Shown here: positions 57,878-64,000 of the stretch, piece by piece
Position numbering within the stretch: the stretch's first letter is position 1
Layout: each line of letters starts with the position of its first letter
NCBI GenBank assembly: GCA_018674495.1
Contig: JABHAA010000052.1
Coordinates: 1-64,000, forward strand
DNA from: Rhodospirillaceae bacterium
Lineage (GTDB): Bacteria > Pseudomonadota > Alphaproteobacteria > Rhodospirillales > UBA2165
Direction: 5' to 3'
Length of the DNA: 64,000 nt
Made by a program: the position numbers and the translations under genes
Notes under the pieces: generated by a model
What the model saw: only the letters and a program-made list of their open reading frames with translations
What the model was told of the DNA's origin: nothing
Databases searched by the model: none

Positions 57878-58140
57878 CTGGCTGCTTTCCAAGCGTTGTA
57901 TTCCGCAGCTAAGCAATTGGCGCACGGCCTGTAACCAGCGGCGATGGCGGTCGCTTCATCTTTGAAAAACACCCGGTGTGTGACGTAATGGCCATTGGCG
58001 ATCCAGCGCAAGGCGCCGGCGCAATCCAGCCGCCCATAGATTTTTGATTTCCGGTGGCCACCGAGCGTGCCCTTGGCCGGGCTTGCAAACGCCTGCCCTT
58101 GGGCATCGATCAAGGTATAGGTTTTATTCAGGCCAGCCAT
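57874..58140 (-). CDS. Ada-type metal-binding domain protein
   Basis: An 88-residue protein like the N-terminal zinc domain of Ada: KSKIYGRLDCAGALRWI, HYVTHRVFFKDEATAIAAGYRPCANC. Three of the four usual cysteines are visible. Ada uses this domain to take methyl groups from DNA phosphates; stand-alone copies are common and poorly studied. It is convergent with, and overlaps by four bases, the nitrile hydratase gene. Confidence 0.75.
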   Translation of the reverse strand: MAGLNKTYTLIDAQGQAFASPAKGTLGGHRKSKIYGRLDCAGALRWIANGHYVTHRVFFKDEATAIAAGYRPCANCLAAEYNAWKAAS

Positions 58141-58236
58141 AATCGCTTAGCTTATTTGGCTTTGCGATTTTTGGCTACCGGCATCGCCGTTGCCTACCTA
58201 ACAATCCGTTTGAGAGCCGCCATCAATTTGTTACTA

Positions 58237-58383
58237 ATGCCGCCCATGAAAGCGATCATGCTGCACGAGTTTGGCGGCCCGGATGACGCTCTAATCCGGG
58301 TGCTACCGTTGAAATCGGCCGCCGATGCGCACCGTGCCATCGCCGGGGGCGGCATCAACGGCAAGCTGGTACTCGACCCGTAA
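58237..58383 (+). pseudogene. Quinone oxidoreductase remnant with internal deletion
   Basis: The short frame MKAIMLHEFGGPDDALIRV joins straight to LPLKSAADAHRAIAGGGING, then KLVLDP and a stop. The first part is the N-terminus and the second the C-terminus of the zinc-independent quinone oxidoreductase family, which normally has about 325 residues. Some 280 residues are missing without a frameshift, as by recombination. The product cannot be an enzyme. A strong ribosome-binding site for the next gene follows. Confidence 0.75.
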
Positions 58384-58417
58384 CTCGTCTAGCGTCATCT
58401 TTTTTGGAGGAATAAAC

Positions 58418-58771
58418 ATGGCAGACCATCTACCGGGCAAGGAATTTTATATCGTCGATACGCGCCTCAAAGACGGCGTTTCGCCAGACGAGATGATGAC
58501 GGTATTGCCGGACCATCTTGCTTACCAAATCGAGATCGAAAAGAACGGCACCTTGTTTGCCGCCGGGCCGGTGGATGGCGAGGATGGAAACCGGGTGGGC
58601 GGCATGATCGTCTACCGGGCGAATAATTTTGAGGACGCGCGCCGAATCGCCGATGCCGATCCCATGCACGCGAAAGGCATGCGCAGCTACACCATCAACA
58701 AATGGACCGTGAACGAAGGCGGCTTCACACTCTCCTTCACTTATTCCGACCGGTCGTCCGAGATCACTTAG
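58418..58771 (+). CDS. YciI-family protein
   Basis: A 117-residue dimeric ferredoxin-like-fold protein: DTRLKDGVSPDEMMTVLPDHLAYQ, NGTLFAAGPVDGEDG, GMIVYRANNFEDARRIADADP. The conserved His and Asp pair (LPDHL and DADP) may be catalytic. The family includes enzymes of halo-aromatic degradation, but most members have no role assigned. GGAGG seven bases before ATG 58418 sets the start. Confidence 0.85.
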   Translation: MADHLPGKEFYIVDTRLKDGVSPDEMMTVLPDHLAYQIEIEKNGTLFAAGPVDGEDGNRVGGMIVYRANNFEDARRIADADPMHAKGMRSYTINKWTVNEGGFTLSFTYSDRSSEIT

Positions 58772-59841
58772 TTCACCGCCGCGGCCAGGTTGGCAATGAT
58801 CTCTTCCATATCGGCGAGGGCCTCGGTCCGAGGGCCGACGGCGATGTGCGGGCTCAACACCACGTTTGGATAGTCCTTTAAAGATTCCTCGCCGGTGAGC
58901 GGTTCTTGATACTGGACATCGAAGCCGGCGCCGCCCAGGCGCCCGGAATCCAGCGCTGCGATCAGCGCGTCCCGATCAACAATATGGGCGCGCGATGCGT
59001 TGATCAAAATGGCGCCGTCCTTCATGCGCGCAAATGCCGTAGCATCGACCATGCCGCGGGTGGCATCGTTCAGCGGCACATGGATGGACACGAAATCGGC
59101 ACGCGCCAACATATCGTCGAAGGAGACATATTCGGCGTTCCATTCGGCTTCCACCTCGGGCGCCAATTGCCGTCGTTGGTGGTAAATAATTTGCATGCCC
59201 ATGGCCTTTGCCCGGCTCGCCACCTCACGCCCGACCTCGCCGAGGCCAAAGGCGCCGAGGGTGGAGCCTTGCAGATTTTTGAGCCCCGTCACCCGCGCCC
59301 AGTTGCCGCCCGATATATGATCGGTGTCGAACATGGCCGGCTTATACCCAAGGGCTTCGAGGGACGCGAAATCCAAGGCGCCGTTGGTCTCGCAAATCTT
59401 GCGGCCCACCGCCAGCATCAGGGCTATGACATGTTCGCCGACGACGCCGTTGATGCGGCGGCGGAAGACCGGCGTTTGCACGCCGGCGCGGGCGCAAGCC
59501 TCCAAATCGATATTGCGGGTATCCAGCCCGAAGTTCTGCACCACTTTTAATTTGAGTGCCAAGGCCAGCTCTTCGCTGCCGATCTCCAGCGCCTCGGTAA
59601 CCACCGCGTCGGCGTCCGGCAATTGGGCGCGCAAGGCTTCCTGGTCGTGGGCCATACGCACTTCGGCGGGATAAAAGGCGCCGCAGGCGGATTGCACGCT
59701 GGCGATCCAGCCATTCACGTCGGCGACGTCGCAGATAAGATAATCGGCCAGCGCCGCCGCCCGTGCCGGCGCTACGTCCGGGTCGAGCAGGCATTGGATA
59801 AAGCGCAGGATTTTATCATCTTCGACAACGACGACCGGCAT
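58768..59841 (-). CDS. D-2-hydroxyacid dehydrogenase
   Basis: A 357-residue NAD-dependent dehydrogenase. ATG 59841 follows GAGGGA by nine bases. It has the loop NFGLDTRNIDLEACARAGV, the nucleotide site LGAFGLGEVGREVASRAKAMGM, and catalytic Arg (INASRAHIVD), Glu (YQEPL) and His (LSPHIAVG). The N-terminal extension (to about residue 60) is longer than usual. It is a second member of this family in the window and is divergent from the AhpD-like gene. Confidence 0.85.
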   Translation of the reverse strand: MPVVVVEDDKILRFIQCLLDPDVAPARAAALADYLICDVADVNGWIASVQSACGAFYPAEVRMAHDQEALRAQLPDADAVVTEALEIGSEELALALKLKVVQNFGLDTRNIDLEACARAGVQTPVFRRRINGVVGEHVIALMLAVGRKICETNGALDFASLEALGYKPAMFDTDHISGGNWARVTGLKNLQGSTLGAFGLGEVGREVASRAKAMGMQIIYHQRRQLAPEVEAEWNAEYVSFDDMLARADFVSIHVPLNDATRGMVDATAFARMKDGAILINASRAHIVDRDALIAALDSGRLGGAGFDVQYQEPLTGEESLKDYPNVVLSPHIAVGPRTEALADMEEIIANLAAAVN

Positions 59842-59924
59842 GATTTCAAGTCCCTCAATGGCAATTGAATTGGGCGGGATGGAAAGCGTAATCTCCAGGA
59901 GCCGCAATTCAAGGACAAACCATC

Positions 59925-60449
59925 ATGGCCCGAGTCAAACTGATCGATCCCGATAGCGATCCAGCCTACGCCGAGCTGTCCGCGAATATTCGTGGGCAAA
60001 GGCGCGGCAGTTTTCTCAATATTTATAAAATTCTGCTGCAAAGCCCGGCCATGGCCGGCGCCTGGTTCGATTTCAACAACGCCGTCCGCTGGCAGACCGG
60101 GCTGGATGGCCGCCTCCGCGAAATACTCATCATCCGTATTGGCCATCTGAACGGCTCCGCATACACGCTCCGCCAGCATACCGGCGCCCTGGCCGCGGCC
60201 GAGGGCTTAAGCCAGGAAGCGTGCGACGGCCTGAAGTCCTGGTGGGGCACGGATTATTTTTCACCCGCTGAGCGCGCCGCGCTGGCCTTCGCCGACGCCA
60301 TGACCGAAGACATCAACGTCCCGGGCCCGGTGTTCGAGCCCTTGCGCGAATTTTTCGATGAGCCCCAAATTGTCGAGCTAGCCGTGCTGATCGGCAGCTA
60401 TAACATGCACACGCGGGTGTTCATGGCTTTGGAAGCGGACTTGGAATAG
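59925..60449 (+). CDS. Carboxymuconolactone decarboxylase/AhpD-like protein
   Basis: A 174-residue all-helical protein of the CMD/AhpD fold. It has LREILIIRIGHLNGSAYTLRQHTGALAAAEGLS, where the AhpD Cys-x2-Cys is replaced by Asn-Gly-Ser-Ala, so peroxidase-coupled thiol chemistry of the AhpD kind is unlikely. The His in RQH is kept. No partner is evident, but the neighbouring D-hydroxyacid dehydrogenase is divergently expressed from the same gap. Confidence 0.8.
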   Translation: MARVKLIDPDSDPAYAELSANIRGQRRGSFLNIYKILLQSPAMAGAWFDFNNAVRWQTGLDGRLREILIIRIGHLNGSAYTLRQHTGALAAAEGLSQEACDGLKSWWGTDYFSPAERAALAFADAMTEDINVPGPVFEPLREFFDEPQIVELAVLIGSYNMHTRVFMALEADLE

Positions 60450-60454
60450 GCGCG

Positions 60455-61312
60455 TCAGGTACCGTTCATGGATTTCCGGAACGGGCTGGCTGGATAGACG
60501 CCAAGGATACGCACCTCGTGGGAATAGAAATTTAGCTCTTCCAGAGCGAAGGCCAGGCCGGTGTCTTCGGGGTGCCCGTCCACATCGGCGTAAAATTGCG
60601 CCGCAACAAAGCCGCCGCCGACCAGATAGCTTTCCAGCTTGGTAATATTGACGCCGTTGGTCGCGAAACCGCCGAGAGCCTTATAAAGTGCCGCCGGCAC
60701 GTTGCGTACCCGAAAGACGAAGCTAGTGATCAAATCACCGCTGCTGGGCTTGGCGTTCCGCTCGTCCGCCGACATCACCAGAAAGCGCGTTGTGTTGTGT
60801 TCCGCATCCTCGATATTGGCGCGCAAGCTGTCGAGGCCGTAAATCTCCCCGGCAAGCTCAGATGCGATGGCGGCGTGGGCCGGCTCGCCGCGCTCGGCGA
60901 TATCGCGGGCGGCGGCGGCGGTATCTACATGCACTACCGCTTCCAGCCCCAATTCGTTGATCACGTCGCGGCATTGGTTGAGGGCATGCACGTGGCTGTG
61001 CACATGGGTCAGTGTGTCGATTTGGGTGCCCTTGACCGCCAGCAGATGATGCTCCACCCGCTGAAAATGTTCGCCGATGATATGTAGGCCGCTACCGGGC
61101 AACAGATGGTGGATATCGGCAACCCGTCCGGCCACCGAATTGTCGATGGGGATCAACGCCAGCGCCGCGGCGCCGCTCTCCACGGCGGCAAAGGTGTCTT
61201 CGAATGTATGGCAGGGCAGGGTTTCCATATCGGCGTGCACATGGCGGCAGGCGAGATCGGAATTGGCGCCGATCTCACCCTGAAAGGCGATACGTTGTTT
61301 CGTTTCAGCCAC
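60455..61312 (-). CDS. pheA: Prephenate dehydratase
   Basis: A 285-residue monofunctional enzyme that converts prephenate to phenylpyruvate for phenylalanine. The catalytic part has RIAFQGEIGANSDLACRH, IPIDNSVAGRVADIHHLL and the NTTRF motif. A C-terminal ACT domain with KLESYLVGG binds phenylalanine for feedback inhibition. No chorismate mutase domain is fused. Confidence 0.95.
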   Translation of the reverse strand: MAETKQRIAFQGEIGANSDLACRHVHADMETLPCHTFEDTFAAVESGAAALALIPIDNSVAGRVADIHHLLPGSGLHIIGEHFQRVEHHLLAVKGTQIDTLTHVHSHVHALNQCRDVINELGLEAVVHVDTAAAARDIAERGEPAHAAIASELAGEIYGLDSLRANIEDAEHNTTRFLVMSADERNAKPSSGDLITSFVFRVRNVPAALYKALGGFATNGVNITKLESYLVGGGFVAAQFYADVDGHPEDTGLAFALEELNFYSHEVRILGVYPASPFRKSMNGT

Positions 61313-61386
61313 GGACTTTATCCTTAGGGAGGCAATAAATTCAGCCTCCTATACCCATATTACGCGGCGGCTGCCAACCCTGAAGC

Positions 61387-63081
61387 TTAGCGGGACACCA
61401 CCACATTCAGGATCGCAAACTGGCCGCCTTTGACGGCGGCCAGTCCCCGCTCCAACGCGCCGTGCAATTCGGCGGGGTCTTCGACACGCTCGCCATGGCC
61501 ATCGAACAGGGGCGCCAGTTCGGCATAGTCGGGACCGTTGATATGTACGCCGCGCAGATTGTCGTCGCTCACCGCGACGCCGTCCTCGTAATAGCGGGAG
61601 TAGCCGCCGCGCATGGCGCCGTAGCGCGAATTGTTAAAGACAATGATCAGGACAGGCAGGCCGGAATCCCGGGCCGCGCCCAGGCTTTGCACCACCGGGT
61701 TATAGAGAAAACCGCCGTCGCCCATAAGGGCTACCACCGGCCGGTCCGGGCTGGCCAGTTTGACTCCCAAGGACAGTCCAAGCCCCTGGCCCAAACCGCC
61801 GCGCCCGCCGTAATAGCTTTGCGCCTGGCTCCACGGCACGTGGTTGCGCACCATGCCCGAATGCAAAGTCACCTCGTCGATATAGATAGTATCGTCGGGC
61901 ATGGTGTCGCCTATGGCGGCGCACAGCCACAACGGATCGATGGGTGATTTATCTTTCGTACCCTGGCGCTGGGCGTGGTTATTGGCAGCCATGGCTTCGT
62001 GGGCAGCGGTCAAGGCCGTGCGCCGGTCTTCCACGCCAGTGCCGCCGCCGCCCGTCGTCACCGCTTCGGTCAGCCGGGTCAGGTTCGAGGCCGCATCGCC
62101 CTCCAGATAGCTATCCGCCTGCAAGGCCTGATAGACCATATGGGATTGGTGCGGGTTTTCATCGATGGCCACCAGATGCGCATTTTTGGGCCGGTTGGCG
62201 GCCGGATACCAGGGTGCCCGGCAGCGCACCATCAGCACCAGATCGGCGTCGTCTTTGACGGCGCTCATATCGGTGCCTTGATAGAGCGGATGGTTTTTCG
62301 GGAAATTGGCGCACACCGACGCCTCGCCATCATAGACCGGGATCGCCGCCGCTTCGGCCAGTCCGATCAAGGCGTTGAAGGTGGCGGCATCGCGGCCCCC
62401 ATATTCCGATACGATCACCGGATTTTTGGCAGCGGCCAATGCCTCGGCGACGGCTTCGATGTCGGCGTCCGGGCTTATGGTTTTGGGCGCCGGCGGCACG
62501 GTGCGGCTAATCTCCGGCGGCGACCATTCGGCCAAAAGATGTTCCAACGGCACATTCAGGAAGGTCGGGCCTTTGGGCGGGCGGGCGGCCATTTCGCCGG
62601 CGCGGATGACCATTTCAAACAAGGTTTTGGGGCTGGTTGCCTGACAGGCGTATTTGACCACCGGCTCAATCAGCCGGTGCGGGCCGCCGACGATGCTCAA
62701 ATTGCGCGCCCATTGCTGGCCGGGCTCCAGATCCGGATCTTCGCCATAGGTAATGGACTCGCCGGACAGGACCAGCATCGGCACCTCCCAATGGCGGGCG
62801 CCCATGATGCCCATGGAGCCTTGCAGCAATCCGGCGCCGGCATGCAGGAGCACCGCTTGGCCGCGCCCGGTAATCAGGCTGTAACCGATGGCCATGTCGA
62901 CGGCCAGGGTTTCGTGCCAGGTATCGATGAAGTTGGGACCATCCGCCTTGTCGTGGTCCTGGCGGGCCATGGCTTCCCACACCGGCGCCCATTCGGAGCC
63001 GGGTGAAGATATAATGTGGTCGATGCCCAGTTTGCGAATGGCTTCGAGCACCGCATCGCCGCCGTCCAGGTAGTTTTTCAT
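61387..63081 (-). CDS. Thiamine diphosphate-dependent enzyme (acetolactate synthase-like)
   Basis: A 564-residue ThDP enzyme. It has an N-terminal pyrimidine-binding domain (IISSPGSEWAPVWEAMA, catalytic Glu in DTWHETLAVDMAIGYS), a central domain and a C-terminal diphosphate domain with GDGGFLYNPVVQSLG and FNNSRYGAMRGGYSRYYEDG. The sequence is nearer to benzoylformate decarboxylase or sulfoacetaldehyde-type enzymes than to IlvB, and the substrate is unknown. ATG 63081 is chosen from the family start MKNYLDGGDAVLEAIRKLG. The Crp-type regulator gene lies upstream on the same strand. Confidence 0.83.
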   Translation of the reverse strand: MKNYLDGGDAVLEAIRKLGIDHIISSPGSEWAPVWEAMARQDHDKADGPNFIDTWHETLAVDMAIGYSLITGRGQAVLLHAGAGLLQGSMGIMGARHWEVPMLVLSGESITYGEDPDLEPGQQWARNLSIVGGPHRLIEPVVKYACQATSPKTLFEMVIRAGEMAARPPKGPTFLNVPLEHLLAEWSPPEISRTVPPAPKTISPDADIEAVAEALAAAKNPVIVSEYGGRDAATFNALIGLAEAAAIPVYDGEASVCANFPKNHPLYQGTDMSAVKDDADLVLMVRCRAPWYPAANRPKNAHLVAIDENPHQSHMVYQALQADSYLEGDAASNLTRLTEAVTTGGGGTGVEDRRTALTAAHEAMAANNHAQRQGTKDKSPIDPLWLCAAIGDTMPDDTIYIDEVTLHSGMVRNHVPWSQAQSYYGGRGGLGQGLGLSLGVKLASPDRPVVALMGDGGFLYNPVVQSLGAARDSGLPVLIIVFNNSRYGAMRGGYSRYYEDGVAVSDDNLRGVHINGPDYAELAPLFDGHGERVEDPAELHGALERGLAAVKGGQFAILNVVVSR

Positions 63082-63109
63082 TGCTCCCGTTCCTTCCTGT
63101 CTAAATCCA

Positions 63110-63802
63110 TTATTCTTCGTCCCGATCGACCAGGTTTTGTAAGGCGTCGGGCTGATCGATGGTGACCCGCCCACGGCCCAAGGTGATCCAGCCCCGGCCG
63201 CGCCAATATTGCAGGTGCTTGTTGATGCTTTCCCGGCTGGTGCCCATTAACTGGCCCAGCTCGGCTTGCGATATCTGGATGCCGGTCAGCGTCGTTTCCT
63301 GATTAGCCTCGCCGTAATATTTGGCCAGGCTCAACAGCCGTTTGGCGAGCCTCGCGGGCAGATCGAGAAAGGCGGAATCTTCCAGCATCTCGCTGGTCTT
63401 GCGGATGCGGTCACAGACCATCTCCATCAAATGCTGGGTCAGGCGCGGCTCGGCCGCCATTAACCCTAAAAAATCGGAGCGTTGCACGCGCAAGAGCTGG
63501 CTTGGCGCCATGGCCGATGCGTCGGCGGTGCGCGGCTTGCCGTCCAGCAGCGCAATCTCGCCGAAAATATCGCCGGGATCGATGATGTTGAGGATAATCT
63601 CCTTGCCGTCGGCGTCGCCTGACGAGATGCGGATGCGCCCGCCGAGGACGCCATAAAGGGCATCGCCTTCGTCGCCTTTGAGAAACAGGACCTGATTGCC
63701 GGCCAATTCGACCGTCGATCCGAGGGCGGCGATGCGCTCGATGACGTCCGGGTCCAGATTTCGAAACAGAAAATTGCGTGCCAAAAGCTCGCTAATTTCC
63801 AA
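63110..63802 (-). CDS. Crp/Fnr-family transcriptional regulator
   Basis: A 230-residue regulator. The cyclic-nucleotide-type beta-roll is at about residues 15-125 (LFLKGDEGDALYGVLGGRIRI, IFGEIALLDGKPRTADASA), which is the cAMP-type phosphate-binding cassette with Glu and Arg-Thr. A winged helix-turn-helix follows (ISQAELGQLMGTSRESINKHLQYW). There is no N-terminal cysteine cluster, so it is not an FNR oxygen sensor. The start is TTG. A Crp-like site lies upstream (63909-63924), and a cyclase gene is present at 51666. Confidence 0.88.
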   Translation of the reverse strand: MEISELLARNFLFRNLDPDVIERIAALGSTVELAGNQVLFLKGDEGDALYGVLGGRIRISSGDADGKEIILNIIDPGDIFGEIALLDGKPRTADASAMAPSQLLRVQRSDFLGLMAAEPRLTQHLMEMVCDRIRKTSEMLEDSAFLDLPARLAKRLLSLAKYYGEANQETTLTGIQISQAELGQLMGTSRESINKHLQYWRGRGWITLGRGRVTIDQPDALQNLVDRDEE

Positions 63803-63908
63803 AACTTAACCCCCCCAAACCCAGGAAACACCGGATTTTTTAGAAAAATGAAGCCACCAATATGGTTATGCAGCCGCCAATTTCATGCAAGCAGATTTTT
63901 TATGGAAG

Positions 63909-63924
63909 TGTGATCCGGTTAACA
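63909..63924. promoter_or_regulatory. Candidate Crp-type binding site
   Basis: TGTGA-N6-TAACA differs in one half-site base from the TGTGA-N6-TCACA Crp consensus. It sits in the divergent gap between the Crp-family regulator and the next gene, so it could control either. Confidence 0.4.
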
Positions 63925-63971
63925 GAACTTTTGCACCTGTAGGCGTATAGTCTGAACCATAAGAGGTGAAC

Positions 63972-64000
63972 ATGTTGGAGATACAAGGGGTATCCGACAT
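63972..64000 (+). CDS. Start of a gene cut by the window end
   Basis: ATG 63972 follows AAGAGG with good spacing and reads MLEIQGVSD before the window ends. Nine residues are too few to identify it; the beginning resembles ABC transporter ATPases and other P-loop proteins. Confidence 0.5.

Overview
The window looks like a piece of an alphaproteobacterial chromosome, most likely an uncultured Rhodospirillales-like and perhaps marine lineage. The reasons are the moderately high GC content, the metK-trmB-rimP-nusA-ylxR-infB-rbfA-truB-rpsO-pnp order, an Irr-type Fur regulator beside fabA-fabB-fabI, and the dut-coaBC-ubiB-ubiE-mutM-rpsT-dnaA-dnaN-recF-gyrB neighbourhood. I see no rRNA, tRNA or CRISPR array, and no intact IS transposase.

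Layout. 1-10.8 kb: end of metK, then trmB and the transcription/translation operon rimP-nusA-ylxR-infB-rbfA-truB-rpsO-pnp. A long imperfect palindrome lies between infB and rbfA and its right tip includes the rbfA start codon. 10.9-16.7 kb: unsaturated fatty acid genes fabA-fabB-fabI, irr, and then rubrerythrin, a GlpC-like iron-sulfur protein and a DUF3501 protein; an Irr-box-like site precedes the rubrerythrin. 16.8-24.3 kb: accessory stretch with a multi-PAS hybrid histidine kinase of visibly lower GC, a duplicated DUF3501 3' end, a methyltransferase, two EamA transporters and dispersed repeats. 24.3-33.5 kb: SH3 protein, hydroxyacid dehydrogenase, then the leftward coaBC-dut-rrf2-cysK-moeB and ubiE-ubiB groups, and mutM. 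33.6-43.3 kb: rpsT, dnaA, dnaN, recF, gyrB, a pentapeptide-repeat protein and a bifunctional penicillin-binding protein. 43.3-55.5 kb: hldE, a bi-domain sugar oxidoreductase, a glutathione S-transferase with an in-frame UGA at its catalytic cysteine, a third EamA transporter, DUF3126, a YHYH lipoprotein, a beta-lactamase-fold lipoprotein, a DUF427-adenylate cyclase fusion and an aldolase/dehydrogenase fusion. 55.8-64 kb: a Phd/VapC toxin-antitoxin pair with tandem operators, a three-subunit cobalt-type nitrile hydratase or thiocyanate hydrolase, an Ada-like protein, a shrunken quinone oxidoreductase remnant, YciI-like and AhpD-like proteins, a second hydroxyacid dehydrogenase, pheA, a thiamine diphosphate enzyme and a Crp-family regulator.

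How the genes work together. The left and centre are housekeeping: information processing, replication initiation, ubiquinone, CoA and lipid synthesis. The irr-rubrerythrin-iron-sulfur-DUF3501 group reads as an iron- or peroxide-responsive module of unknown chemistry.

The most striking single observation is the glutathione S-transferase at 47058-47753. Its CPW-type active site reads UGA-Pro-Trp, and a hairpin with bacterial SECIS geometry starts 11 bases after the UGA. This makes it a strong candidate selenoprotein. Other points of interest are the DUF3501 duplication around the kinase, the missing zinc-ligand cysteine in MutM, and the pentapeptide-repeat gene directly behind gyrB.
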